Source: Undaria pinnatifida
Taxonomy: Eukaryota; Sar; Phaeophyceae; Laminariales; Alariaceae
DNA length: 64,000 bases
Direction: 5' to 3'
Assembly (NCBI GenBank): GCA_012845835.1
Contig: JABAKD010000012.1
Location: 4,731,674-4,795,673, forward strand
The notes under the pieces are model-generated. The model was not told where the DNA came from. It saw only the letters and a list, made by a program, of their open reading frames with translations, and searched no databases. Each line of letters starts with the position of its first letter. Position 1 is the first letter of the stretch. Positions 42,765 to 53,534 of the stretch are shown here, in pieces. Both the position numbers and the translations under genes were made by a program.

Positions 42765-43090
42765 GCCCATAGACCCTCGCATCCCTACTATCTATGCCGG
42801 GACGGAGCACGTCGGGTTTTCACCAACCAGGCAGACATTGCTTGCACCAAGCGCGAAGCGCCGTCTGGTGTTTGGCGAGTCGCGTGAAGGGTGAACTGCA
42901 TCCGTCTAAGAGCCGCTCGTAAGAGGGGGGCGGGGGCGGGGGGGGGGGGGGGTAATCATCGTATCACGCATGGGCTTAGTCCGCATGACCATAGCTCGAG
43001 ACTCTTGCACCCCCACGATGCCGCGGGGGGCGGAGCACGTCTGGTTTTCCCCGACCAGGCAGCAGCCATTGCTTGCACCCAGCGGGGAGA
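42765..43090 (+). repeat. Family C 3' part, tandem pair
   Basis: Two diverged units (42765-42900 and 42975-43090) of 'gaccct.gca.cc...gccgggacggagcacgtcgggttttcaccaaccaggcag.cattgcttgcacc'. A third is at 62030-62200, again just after a family C start, so the two blocks belong to one longer element. Confidence 0.68.
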
Positions 43091-43229
43091 CACTAGTTGG
43101 GATACGGTACCCCGGCTCTCCCACAAGATAAGCCTGATATATGTATCTGGCTCAGGCTGACTTTCTTGTCCTCCGCGAGCGCAAAAGCGCGCGGCTGTCT
43201 CGTTCTGTTTCACTTTCTAGTTTCGGACC

Positions 43230-43870
43230 GCTGCTACTATGGAGGTGTTAAGGTATACCGTTTTTTGGCGGAAATGACTTCTGAATGACGGGGGCTTCTT
43301 AACCCTCACACGTCGGAAATAGAGGTGTTAAGGTACACCATTTTTTGGCGGAAATGATTTCTGAATGACGGGGGCTTCTGACCGGTCGACAGAGGACGCA
43401 TGCTACAATAGAGGTGTTAAGGTATACCTTTTTTTTGGCGGAAACGGTTTCTGAATGACGGGGGCTCCTTAAGCCTCAATCGTCGGAATTAGAGGTATTA
43501 AGGTATACTTTTTTGGGGGACAATTTTCGTTTTATGCCTAGGTCAACTGGGACAGTTCAGGTCGTCGGGTAGGCCTTTTTTGCTTCTCGCCGAAATGGGT
43601 CTCTAGATAGAGATGCTCCACTTTTTTTCTGGGATTTCCTCAATTTGGGAGCTTAAGCCATGTCCCTCCCATAAGCTTACTCTTGAAGAAAATAAAACGG
43701 GTGAAAAATCCCATGATGGCCGAGGTACACGACGAGAATCGTGCAAAAAAACGACCTATCATTTCCGACGATTTTGAGGGTTAAGGAGCGCCTTGTCATT
43801 CAGAAAGAAAAAAAAATAGCCACAAAAAGGTATACCTCTATCGTGCGTAGCATGCGTCCCCCCGTTTTCG
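43230..43870. repeat. MITE-2 arm array
   Basis: Four forward arm units (43240-43510) and one reverse unit (43760-43858) ending 'tacctctatcgtgcgtagcatgcgtc'. 'gacgcatgctacaatagagg' at 43395 is an end motif. Flanks of the 43395-43858 pair (AGAG/CCCC) show no duplication. Confidence 0.72.
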
Positions 43871-43879
43871 TTACCGTGT

Positions 43880-44063
43880 TCGAGCCACTCGCACGAGCGT
43901 GACCCTGCGCCCCACCGACAAAATTACTCAACAAAGGCGTTATTTTTCGCGAAAAATGTATATAGCTTAACATGCCATTGCAAGCGAATTCCAATCGCAC
44001 GAAATTTACAGCCGCGCGAACATTTAAGATCGCGAAAAAAAAACAGGAAGATCACTCGCGCGA
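43880..44063. repeat. Foldback family G, copy 1
   Basis: Left arm 'gttcgagccactcgcacgag.gtgac.ctg', right arm 'cactcgcgcgagtggtgag', interior with 'cgcgaaaa' motifs and 'gcgaattcc'. Terminal arms are inverted over a palindromic CTCGCGCGAG core. Other copies: 44226-44428 and 51930-52103; single arms at 21265-21290, 44668-44690 and 44845-44875. Confidence 0.68.
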
Positions 44064-44225
44064 GTGGTGAGAATCGGTGAGAATCCGAGCGACTGAAAAA
44101 AAAAAAAAACCAAACGTGACCCCCCTCCCCGCCGTAGCCTGTGTTTCCCTGGGAGTGGTAACGGAGCTCCTCAAGCCAAGACCAAGGTATTATTGTAGTA
44201 TCTCACCCCCCCAGTTTTTACTAGC

Positions 44226-44428
44226 GGCTTTGAGCCACTCGCACGACGAGCGACTCCGTACCCCAGGCACGAAAAAAAAAATACTTTGGCCGATTATTTT
44301 GGCGCGCAATGTAGCGTTTTTACCGTTTCCATTGCGCGGATTCGGTATCTATCGCAAGCTCTTAAAACAGCGCGAAAGCTTGTAAGACCGCAAAGTAGCA
44401 GGGGGGGTTACTCGTGCGAGTGACCCCT
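44226..44428. repeat. Foldback family G, copy 2
   Basis: 'tttgagccactcgcacgacgagcgactccgtacccc' to 'gggggttactcgtgcgagtgacccc', with 'gcgaaagcttgtaagaccgc' inside, shared with copy 3 ('cgaaagcttgaagatcgc'). Confidence 0.7.
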
Positions 44429-45180
44429 AGCCACTGCTACCCCCTCCCCCCCCCCCCCCCCCCGCCGCCCCCCCCCCGGCAAAGGGACCACCCAACCGTA
44501 GGCTGGCCGCCTACAGGGCAAAACAAGATATGGTCCACCTCTACCGCGTATGTGGTATGCTGTCATTATTTATTCTGTAAAGCTCCTGGCTTGAGGAGCT
44601 CTTTTCCCCGTGGCTACGGCACAGGGGGGTCACTTTTGAGCCTTTTTTTTTCTCCAGCGGCGCTCTGGGTCACACTCGCGCGAGTGACCCCCCCCCCCCC
44701 CCATTCCCCACCCTGTGCTTTTGCGGTCTTCAGCTCTATCGTGCTCTGTCTTCACTTTTATAATTGCGAAAGAAACCCGCAATAGAGTGGTTGGGTATAC
44801 GCTGCGCCGAGCAAATCGTTCACGTTCGTTTTTGTCCGCGAGGTGCAGAGTCGCTCGTGCGAGTGGCTCAAACCCAGGAGTGGAAAACGGGGCGGGTACA
44901 TCATAACACCATCATAACCCCCCCCCCGCCTGCAGTACAATAGCACCGTAGCCTTAGTCTCTCCTCTCCCAAAAAACGAATTTTCAGTAAACTAAACGCG
45001 CAAGTCGGTGAACCAAAACCCATGGGGCCTAGTCATGAAAAAAAACGTCTCCAAAAGAAAAGTGGCCCATTTTTTTTTTGTCCCCGACGATTTTGGGTTA
45101 AGGAGCCCCGTCACTTCAGAAAAAAAAATCGACAAAAAAAAGTATGCCTTTAATACCTCTGTCGTAGCGCGCGTCTTTTT
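44429..45180. other. C-run tracts and MITE-2 / family G fragments
   Basis: C19-type runs at 44445-44480 and 44686-44702, single family G arms (44668-44690, 44845-44875), and a MITE-2 arm (45080-45175, ending 'cctctgtcgtagcgcgcgtc'). No gene. Confidence 0.55.
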
Positions 45181-46169
45181 CGCTCGGTTCCCCCCAGTAG
45201 ATGTTTTTTTCTAATAGCGCACACGCAGTTTCCGCACGCTCCATTCCCTTTTTTAGTGCCGTTCCATGTATGTATGACGTGTAGAGAATCACGACGCTCA
45301 CCTCCAACGCAGTCAACTTTTGTTTCAAGACTTGGGCTGTGACTAGGCTGAGAGCTTTGTCTATTTGTTTTCACTCTTTCAGGACGACTTTTCTCGTGAG
45401 TTGTAAACGTTCTTGTGAGCGGACCGGTGCTGTACACGTAAACCAACAGGGATCAGCAGCACAGCAGCAGTGGGGGGCTGGCACTCCCTGGTATGGGACA
45501 TACATGAAGAATACGTTTCACGGTCAAACCGATACGGGGCTGGGCACTGCGTGGCATGCAGTGTTTTATTGCAGCGTCGTGGCGTAATGTTCAGAAGAAT
45601 GAGAAAGTAGTAGCGTGAGTAAACAATGCTATTCGTTCATTGAGCATTCGTTGATGATGCTTTCGCGAAGCAGCAGCAGTCTCTCTCCCAGCCTCCACAC
45701 GCATCCAACTAACAACGATACAACAATATATATGAATATATACCAGGTATGTGATCAACGAATTTTCCAGGGGCTAACTCTGAGTGTGGCAGTGTTAATT
45801 GCAAAGAAATATATCAGTCTGCTTGTAACTGCAAGGGGGTTGGGGCCTTGCAAGCGCGGCGCATAAAAAAATATGCCAGGTATTTATCCGATCACTTTCT
45901 TGTGCTGCATATTCGAAAGCGCCATATATTTGAGATTGTGACGCTGTTATGACAGTGTGTCTACAAGCAAGCGTAACTTTGACGCCTCGGGCCAAATTAT
46001 CGCTGAGCAGCAGCAGCAGCAGCAGCAGCAGCAGGGGCTACCACGTACACTTTGTTACAATCTTCATAGCCCCTGTGGTCCGGCGCTATATCCATCCAGC
46101 GATGGCTGGAATGAAAAGGGGATTATATCCGCTACATTGTCCGAGGGAACAAAATAGCAAGGCTTTTTG
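45181..46169. other. No gene; (CAG)n
   Basis: (CAG)8-9 at 46006-46034. Open frames are short and unsupported. Confidence 0.4.
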
Positions 46170-46690
46170 ACGGGCCGGATCGCTTTTCACGGTTCGGTCC
46201 GGGTCGGGTCACCCTTGACCCGACCCGTGAGTCATCCCACGACACGGGTACAGCGGATGTTTCTGAGCTCCCAGCCATCGAGGAGCTCAATATCTCACCC
46301 AAAACATGACTCTCGAAGGGGCATTCGTTGGCGCAATCCGACCAACACTGCCAGAAGTCAGGATCAACAGTAGTGTCCCAAACCAAAGACGCTCTCGTAG
46401 AGGTATCCGACCAACCCGTAGTTCCTCTCTCTTGAGAAGTTCAACCAACCAGAACGCCAGAAACGCCTCTCGCTTGAGAAGCTCAACTAATCAGAACGCC
46501 AGAAACGTTGACAATTTCGGTACCATGGGATGAAACCCGTCCCCTAAGCTTTGAAACCCTCCCAAACCGACCACCCGTGAGATTTTGGACACTTCTTGAC
46601 CCGACCAGACCCGACCCGACCCGACCCGCGTTTTTGCTTTAGCCTCGTGACCCGACCCGCGGGTCGGGCCGGGCCGTTACCCGTAAGCAG
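46170..46690. repeat. GACCC/GGGTC palindromic repeat block
   Basis: Ends 'gggtcgggtcacccttgacccgacccgtgag' and 'gacccgacccgacccgacccg...gacccgacccgcgggtcggg' enclose a region with a 50-bp near-tandem repeat (46428-46510, 'gagaag.tcaac.aa.cagaacgccagaaacg'). 46287-46330 resembles 60507-60550 of family E. Confidence 0.65.
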
Positions 46691-46964
46691 CCCTGAAAAA
46701 TAGTACGTAACAGAGGGGATTATTTTATCGGGCGCTTCTATCAGGATAGATCTAATGTTATAAATTTGCTAGCTATACAGTTATAATATATCATAGCTTA
46801 TTTGCAAGGGTAGGGGCCTGACAACAGACACGGCAAGCCATCCTCTTGTATGTCTCTCTGCTGAACAGGTTCCACCATGTTCGCGCGCTTGACTTAGAGA
46901 AGCTCTTGTATTAATCCCACGATAGCCACCGATATACCTGAACGATTATGCACGGATGGCGCAG

Positions 46965-47090
46965 TATCACCACCCCTTTATTCTTATCCTCACACGCCTT
47001 CAAAGGCATGTGGGTCCCTTTCATACCCTGTCCGCATCCTAGATCCTATGCCCTGCTAGGTTCCCAGGGAAATACCATAACACTAGCCCA
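46965..47090 (+). repeat. Family E, partial copy
   Basis: 'cgccttcaaaggcatgtgggtcccttt' to 'gctaggttcccagggaaataccataacac'. Confidence 0.65.
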
Positions 47091-47799
47091 CCCTGATGAG
47101 CCGTGCATGCAGAAATAAGGAAGATTCGGGGGAGCACCGGTCCCCCGGTCTAGAACATGACTCGAAGATACGGTTCTTCAAAACTCACCCCCACACCTCT
47201 ACCCTGCGAAGCTATGAAGCCTAAGGAAATATGACAAAGCAGACAACCAAAAGCGGAAAACGGAAGACGGGAAACGGACTACAGAGAACCCAGCGAAAAT
47301 GGCGTCACCGACGGACGCTAGAGTCACTGCTTTCCTCTGGTTTACGCTGGGAATGAGAACAAAGGGAACAGAAAAGGAAAACGGGGAGCTATCGAGAAAG
47401 AAAATAATAGCAAATAATAAAAAATACATGCAAATGTAAATATAAATGTAAATGTTAAATGTGAATGCGAACACGCTGGGGTCGAAGGCGGGATAGTCGA
47501 AACCTTCGCCAGCAATACCCCGAGCTGTCGCGAAAGCGCATCAGAACGCGCCACGTACGAACCTTTGCTCACGCACGGAATGGACATCGCTGTGTTGAGG
47601 ACGACGTCGAAACCGAGCGGAGAAATAACAGCGCACTCCCCCCATGAAAACCAAGTCGAAAGCCCAGAAAAACGAATATCTCTCAAAGACCCAGAACCTC
47701 AAAATCGGGAAAACGGGATGAAAATACTCGAGCGCGGTGGTGGCGTGGACGTCAACTAGCCGCGTCCGCGCCTCGAGACGAGGCCCATCTATTCTACGT
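47091..47799. other. No gene; possible downstream part of the gypsy element
   Basis: An AAATGTA-type A-rich stretch at 47405-47465. No LTR is found by eye, and frames on both strands lack domains. Confidence 0.35.
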
Positions 47800-47839
47800 T
47801 GAATCCTGCTTGCAACTGATCTACCATGACAGAGTTGAA

Positions 47840-48840
47840 GGCACCAGGAACCTTGAACCCCTCCTCCTGTCGAAGTCTAGCAGCGAGCCGGAGAGAGCGG
47901 CAGGTTGATCGGTCCCGGGTCGTCCAGAAAACGTACCAAACACTCTCCGTCGGCGGTTGTACGAGCGCTGATTTTCCCTGACCACCACATGCCGTCGTCG
48001 GCTTGAAAACAAAAACGGGCCCCATTCGGGAGCACCGTGGTGCTGTAGTGCTGTAGTGCTGTAGTGGCGGAAGAAGTCCTCGCGCGGCACGCAGCCGTAG
48101 AGCCAGGTGCCAAAACTCGCTCCCCGTTAGCACGAGAAAGCTCACCGTTGTGCAACCCCAATGCGCATCTGACGGCATAGGAACTTGGTTTGGCGGTGCT
48201 GGCTCGGAGTGCCAGCCCAGCAGAGCAAGATATGTTGTCGTGGGAGCTGGAGGTCCATCTCCCGTTTCAATGATGGGCCAGAGAGCCTAGTTCAATGCGT
48301 CTCGTACATCACCGCGATGACCCCTCCCCTACCACCGACCGATTGGTGGCCATGCCGGTGATCTTTTCCGCTGCGAGCCGCTGGAGGGGCGCGGGCACGT
48401 CGTCCTGGTTGAAGTGGTATAGGGGGATTATCTTTTGTGAAACTGTTAAGCACGTGTTGCATCAGCCCATCTGGATTATATACTTAGGCATGTCGCCGCC
48501 GTCGTGAGGGTTGGCGGATGGCAGAGCCCGACGGAGACGCGGCGGTGCGCATCTGCGCCGGGCATGTCTGTGGGGAGATCCGGGTAGAGGAGTAGCCCCA
48601 AGGGGGGAACCGTGTGTGTCACTGTACGGACAGAAGCCGACCGCGAGGATCTTGTAAGGGCCAGTCCAATTTAGCGCAATTTCAGCCTCGCGCACTTCGG
48701 GATCTATGCCGGCCTTCGCACCTTGGCAAATAGTGGAGGCCGTAGTATACAGCCAAGCCCAATAGCCACCACGAATTTCGGAACCTGGCGCGCGAAGAGT
48801 CCGAAAGGGCTGAGTTTCACCGTTCCACACGATAAACTGT
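47840..48840 (-). pseudogene. Gypsy pol C-terminal region
   Basis: Frames carry 'ALNWTGPYKILAVG' (just after the integrase) and, at the far end, 'ARFCFQADDGMWWSGKI' with 'ECLVRFLDDPGPINLPL'. The latter looks like a small beta-barrel (chromo/tudor/SH3-like) module, which in Ty3/gypsy elements can steer integration to chromatin. The reading frame changes several times. Confidence 0.65.
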
Positions 48841-49692
48841 CAAACCATGCAATTCGCGAACGATATTGTTGGCGCGCTGTGGGCGCTCCGACGCCAGGTC
48901 GAAACTTGTGAGATGGTCACGCGCCAGGGTCTGATGGCCGGTGACCCCTGAGCGGTCGAAAACAGTAAGAGGGAGCGCGGGAGCCTGCCCATGTGAACCT
49001 CGTCTGGGGGCGGACCAGTGGCGGTGCTGACCGAATAGTTGAAGGCAAGTTCCACGTGAGGTGGTTGCGCGTCCCAATCGTCCTGGCCCTCGTTGGCGAC
49101 CGTAGCCACCATTTTGGCCATTGTGTGGTTGACACGCTCCACACCACCGCTTCTGCTCGTGTGAGAATAGGAGCTAGTGGCGAATTTTCGGACACCAACA
49201 AGTTCGCAGACGACGTGCGATCGCTTGGAGCAGAGCTGGAGGCCGTTTTCCGAGAGGATGCTATGTGGGCACTCCTAAAGGGGAATGTGCCGGTTGATAA
49301 GGACATTTGGCCGTACCCTCAGCTGGATATCCAGCGGCGGTGATAGCGAACAAGTTCTCGCGGCGGCTAAAACGGCCGGTGAAAAGCACGATGTAGGTGT
49401 TACCCCGGGGCGTGACCGGCAGTGGCCCTAGCTAATCCACGCTGACCTCAAAGCTCGGTCCCGGAGGAGGTGAATCGATGTGATGGGCCAATGAACCGTC
49501 AAGCACGGTATTTTCGGCGCTTGGCACTTCAAGCAGCGGCGCCATCACCAGCGGGTGTAAAAGCTCATTGTTGTCGAACAATAGAATCGTTCGAGCTGCG
49601 AAGTGAACGTGCCGTGCCGAGATGGCAGGAAGCAGCCGAATGGCAAGCTTGCATGATCCAAGGGCGCATGAGTAACGGACACATGAGTACAA
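48840..49692 (-). pseudogene. Gypsy integrase, broken
   Basis: A possible zinc-finger end 'CLKC' lies at ~49545. Core: 'VSVD' followed by TAG at ~49434, then 'LGPLPVTPRGNTY'; 'ILSENGLQLCSKR' (~49225-49265), where the usual second catalytic Asp of the D-D-E triad reads Glu; and 'VERVNHTMAKMVATVANEGQ' (~49080-49142), where the catalytic Glu is kept. 'DWDAQPPHVELAFNYSVS' follows. The stop, the frameshifts and D-to-E indicate inactivity. Confidence 0.8.
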
Positions 49693-50639
49693 ATTGGCTC
49701 GTCACCCAAAAAGCAAGCCGCGCTTCCCGCCGGTCGTAGGGAATAGGGGGTAGGGGCTGGATTACGGACGAGGACGGCAATACCCTCGTCGGTGGTATGC
49801 AGGGGGCCTTTGCCAGCGAGCTTCCCGAATCTCCGAGAAGGAGGAGCGCTCTTCGGTGGACAGGGCCGTTGGCTGGTCGAGAAGAATGCATTGGATGGCG
49901 GCGTAACACGCAGGTTCTGTGTGTTGCTCCTTCTCCCAGTCGGTGTGCGAACAACGAGCAGCGGAATCGCAAAAATGTAATTCGGCAGCATCGCCGAGGG
50001 CGTCCAAATCGGCCGTAGGGGCGGAGAGAGGCCCCGGAGGGATCGAAAGTCCTAAGGGCGTAGCGCTCGAAAGCTCCGCTCGGCCGCGGTCAGACGGGAT
50101 GGGTACCGTCGGGACAGGTGTTGGGGGCCGAGGTAGGCCCAGGGCGACGGCCAACGGCGGTCGGGGGAGCGGAACACGCGTCGGAGGATCTCCCGAGAAG
50201 AAGACAACGGAGGGATCCTGCTGGGTCCGAAACCATAATCAACAGCAGGCTGCGCGGCGTGGGCGGCAGCGGCTGTTCTTCGGCGTGTCCCAGTGAGATG
50301 CGGCCCGAGGGCGGCAGCGCCAACTAAAGCCTCCAAATGGGGCGTCGGGGTCGGCGGGGGTGGTTCTGGTTGAGTAGCCTCGAAGGAAACCGCGAGAACC
50401 GAAACGAAAGTGGCGTTGGTTGAAGGCCAAAATGCTTTCTGGCTGGGTTGGTCATCACCGGAATCGACGGAAGCAGAAACACGGGCGACGAACCTCCTGG
50501 TAGAGGAAATATCGTCAATCCTCATACGTGGCCCGTGTGCGCGAAATTCGCGAAAATCAGAGGAGGTCAAGGGGGTCCCAGGTCAAGGGGATCCCAGGTC
50601 AAGGGGAGCCCACCCAAAACGGCGCTATCGGGCTGGGAT

Positions 50640-51171
50640 ATCAGCCACCGAAACCAATGCCGGCGACCGGTTTGAAGGGGGGGTGTACGCCGCAAGCCCT
50701 GACGAGGTATATGGCTTCATTGTCAACAGGGGTGAGGCGGCTAGCATCACTGCGGTCGTGCTCAGTCGCCGGCTGTGGCAACCGTGAGAAGAAATCGTCA
50801 TTACCGCTGACGTTCGCCTTTCGGTACAACTCGAGCGCGTAGTCCAATGCGGTGATTTTCTCGAGCCACCGTTGGACTCGCGCGTTGTGGTCCCCAACTT
50901 TTCCGATACTTTCCAGGGCCTTGTGATTCCAAAATAATTGCGAAACTTCGTGCCCGAAAAGTAGCCTCGGCGAGGCGCTTGATCGCCCAAATAATGCTAC
51001 CTGCTTCCTAATCTCTAGCGGAGTCCAACGTCGTTCCGAGTCGAGGGTAGCGCGGCCAACATAGGAGGTGGGCCTCACGGAGCCGTCGGGCTGCTCCTGC
51101 TCAAGCTTAGCGTCAAACCCATCGATGCTGGCGTCACAGTACACCCGGCAAGTGCTGGAGCCGTCCTCCAC
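50640..51171 (-). pseudogene. Gypsy RNase H domain
   Basis: Open 176-codon piece: 'VYCDASIDGFDAKLEQEQ' (first Asp), 'SYVGRATLDSERRWTPLEI' (Glu), 'NHKALESIGKVGDHNARVQR' (the usual D-H-K reads N-H-K, so this acidic residue is lost) and 'NDDFFSRLPQPA' (second Asp region). RNase H degrades the RNA strand after cDNA synthesis. The middle ('ALFGRSSASPRLLFG') is probably out of frame. Confidence 0.82.
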
Positions 51172-51217
51172 GGCATCCCAATCGGAGAAGACCGGTCAGG
51201 AGCGGCGCAGCGGCGAG

Positions 51218-51606
51218 CTATGCGAGCATTCCACGCACGATGGCTTCCATGGCCGGCGTGAAAAATAATGTGACGCCCTTCTTGAGGGGGGCGGCGATTG
51301 TTCGAATCCGTTTGGACACATCTAGCAGGAACTTTCGGACGCACGAAAGGCCACCCAGAAGAGAGCGCAGCTGTTTCAGACCGCGGGGCATGGGGATGAG
51401 AGTCAAAGCCGACACTTTCTCTGCGTTTGGGCGCACGCCCGAGGGTGAGATGGAGCAACCAAGGAAATCGGTGTCCGTCGCGCCCCGCCGGGCGTTTCCA
51501 GGGAGAGAGCTCGAGATCGTGCTTGCGTAGTCGCTCGAAGAGGGCACGAATGGTCTTGACGTGGGCCGACGGGTCTGAATCGAACACGATTACATCGTCC
51601 AGGTGT
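51218..51606 (-). pseudogene. Gypsy RT, palm C-part and connection
   Basis: 'GVHLDDVIVFD' (the Y/F-x-D-D box, with H for the aromatic residue, ~51574-51606), then after a frameshift 'DFLGCSISPSGVRPNAEKVS' and 'KQLRSLLGGLSCVRKFL', typical thumb/connection motifs, to 'FFTPAMEAIVRGMLA'. Confidence 0.85.
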
Positions 51607-51615
51607 ACGCCGCAA

Positions 51616-51872
51616 GACGCGTGCTGCGGTAGAGGTGGCACTTTTCGTCTGAAATGGTTTCTGACTGACGGGACATTCTTAACCCCAAATCGTCGGAAAT
51701 TGGCCATTTTTTTTTGCATGATTCTCGTCATGTACCTACAGGCCATGGGTTTGTTCAACCGGTAGCGGCTTTGTTTTTCCTCCAAAACAGTTTTTGGGAG
51801 AGGTCTTAAGCGCTCCCAAATCGAGGGGTAGTATTAGAAAAAAAGCGGCGCACCTCTATCGTAGTCCGTGTC
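51616..51872. mobile_element. MITE-2 copy (257 bp), TSD GCAA
   Basis: GACGCGTGCTGCGGTAGAGGTG...CACCTCTATCGTAGTCCGTGTC, with GCAA at 51612-51615 and 51873-51876. The left GCAA lies in gypsy-derived sequence. Confidence 0.85.
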
Positions 51873-51929
51873 GCAACCTGTTTCAAAGTCAAGGCTACGG
51901 GATGTTACGATATACCCTCTTTTTCACTG

Positions 51930-52103
51930 GATTCGGGCCACTCGCACGAGTTACTCTGTACCTAACTGCAAAAAACGTCTTCAGGCGATTCGTTTAGCGC
52001 AGCGTAGTTGGCCCTTCACGGCGGTGTTATATCGCAAAAAAAAACATCACGAAAGCTTGAAGATCGCAAAAAGGAACAGGATGGGTTACACGCGCGAGTG
52101 GGC
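51930..52103. repeat. Foldback family G, copy 3
   Basis: 'ttcgggccactcgcacgagttactctgtacc' to 'gggttacacgcgcgagtgggccc', same interior as copies 1 and 2. Confidence 0.7.
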
Positions 52104-52157
52104 CCTGGCCCGACGCAAAAAGAGGTCCCGAAAATGATCCCCCAAAGAGATCCTTTA

Positions 52158-52510
52158 TCCCAAGCGCTTGGTAACCTCGTGAAGGACCTTTGACAAACCA
52201 ACCAGGCGATGTGCTGCTGTCCTGAAGCAATTACCGATTACTCGCAAAAGCCCGTTGGGGTGAAAAACGCCGTGGGTGGAAACGTGTCGTTGAGCGCGGT
52301 TATCTGATGGAACGACGACACGAGGTCGAAGAGGGAGAAAACACGTCGTTTGCCCAAAGAGTCCAGGGCCTGATCCACGCGCGGGATGAGTAGCTGACTG
52401 AGTCTGTTGATGTCGTTGAGATTCTTGCAGTGAACAGTGATCCGAACACCGAGAGACTTTTTTGGGCGACCACCAGGGGTTCGAGTCGGCGAAGTCGAAT
52501 GTTGGATCAG
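52158..52510 (-). pseudogene. Gypsy RT, fingers and first catalytic Asp
   Basis: In one minus frame: 'LGVRITVHCKNLNDINRLSQ', then 'RVDQALDSLG' and 'RVFSLFDLVSSFHQI' (catalytic Asp at ~52325-52327). After a frameshift, the piece continues to 'VLHEVTKRLG' at 52158. Confidence 0.8.
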
Positions 52511-52704
52511 ACCGGCACTGGGGAGCCGACGCGAGACGTGGCGTCTGGCCCACGGTCACCGGCTGGGAGGCGTTATCGCACATAGGCGAAAAATCCGAGG
52601 TTCCTAATTTGGCGAGGCTCTGCTCCGCACGCAAAATGCGTCGCCGTCTGTGTCGCCTTGGCCGCAGCTGCCACCTCGGCTACTCTAGCGCGTTCCTTCA
52701 TGCC

Positions 52705-53219
52705 CTAGCCACTTAGAAACCGGGTACTCGCCTCGACGGAGGTTTTTCCGCGCCGCTCTGCTGACGCACGCGAGGATTCGACCTTCTTGAGGGCGGCTGA
52801 GGCGGTAGCCAACGCCTCCGTCTTGGCGCGGGCTTCTCCCGCCTGTTGGGGGCCTCCTGGGAAGCGCCCAAAAAACACCGCGGTGTTGAGGGCCCCCAAC
52901 CCATTGGGGAGTCCCAGGCGGTGGCGGGTTTCGGCGGGCATCGCGGCCCAGACGTCTTCACTCAAGTTGCCCCGAAGGAGGGGAGGTAGGGCCGCGGGGG
53001 GCTTAGGCTGGGAAGGCGTGGTCGAAGCCCCGTTTTGGTCCCCGTGATCCGGACCAGAGGACTCCTGCTCCTCCAACCGCAAGTAGTCAGTCGCTTGAGG
53101 GGAGGTGCTCGTCTCTCCGCGAGGGGTAGATGCGTCGCTGTCCACCTCTTCGCGAGGGGAAGACGCTTCGCCGGCCACCTCTCCGCGAGGAGTAGGGGAA
53201 GACGCGACGCTCTCCTCAT
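52705..53219 (-). pseudogene. Gypsy gag-like ORF (ATG 53178 onward)
   Basis: 157 codons from ATG 53178; the frame is open back to a stop at ~53222. N-terminal imperfect repeats of the 'SPREE/TPRGE' type are proline/acid-rich. 'ALPPLLRGNLSEDVWAAMPA' and 'ALNTAVFFGRFPGG' follow, then an alanine/lysine-rich helix-like end. It lies just upstream of RT on the same strand, hence gag or a gag-pol linker. No zinc knuckle is seen. Confidence 0.5.
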
Positions 53220-53534
53220 ACTCCTATCGTCGGTATCGGCGGCCGCGGCGCCTGCCGTGCCAGTCCCTACCCCGAGAATCCTTTAACCCGGAAGACATTG
53301 TGGATGGGCTAGCGCGTTATTGTCTGGGCGCGAGAGTAGAAAGCATGGAGGAAGGGGAGGGAGAGAGGGACGCGGCAACGAGCGGGATTCAGGTGTATCC
53401 ATATCGCGAGACTCAGCCGTAAAAGTAGCGGTGTGTCCTGCAGCAGCAGCACTGTGGGTAACGGTTGCGTGGGCCTTTGCGCTCGCAGCCGCAGCAGTAC
53501 AGCGCGCACCCGCAAAGGCAGCGCCCCTGCGAGA

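Larger units (their letters stand above)
51607..52157. mobile_element. Insertion block splitting the gypsy RT
   Basis: 551 bp with no RT similarity, placed between the palm segment ending 'VLHEVTKRLG' and the LDD box. It holds one MITE-2 (51616-51872) and one foldback-G unit (51930-52103). Removing it brings neighbouring RT motifs to their usual spacing. Confidence 0.8.
47800..53219 (-). mobile_element. Decayed Ty3/gypsy LTR retrotransposon
   Basis: On minus, from high to low coordinates: gag-like ORF, RT, RNase H, integrase, then a chromo/SH3-like C-terminus. The order RT-RNase H-integrase defines Ty3/gypsy. Many frameshifts and stops; RT is interrupted by ~550 bp of later insertions. LTRs were not found. 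Confidence 0.88.
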
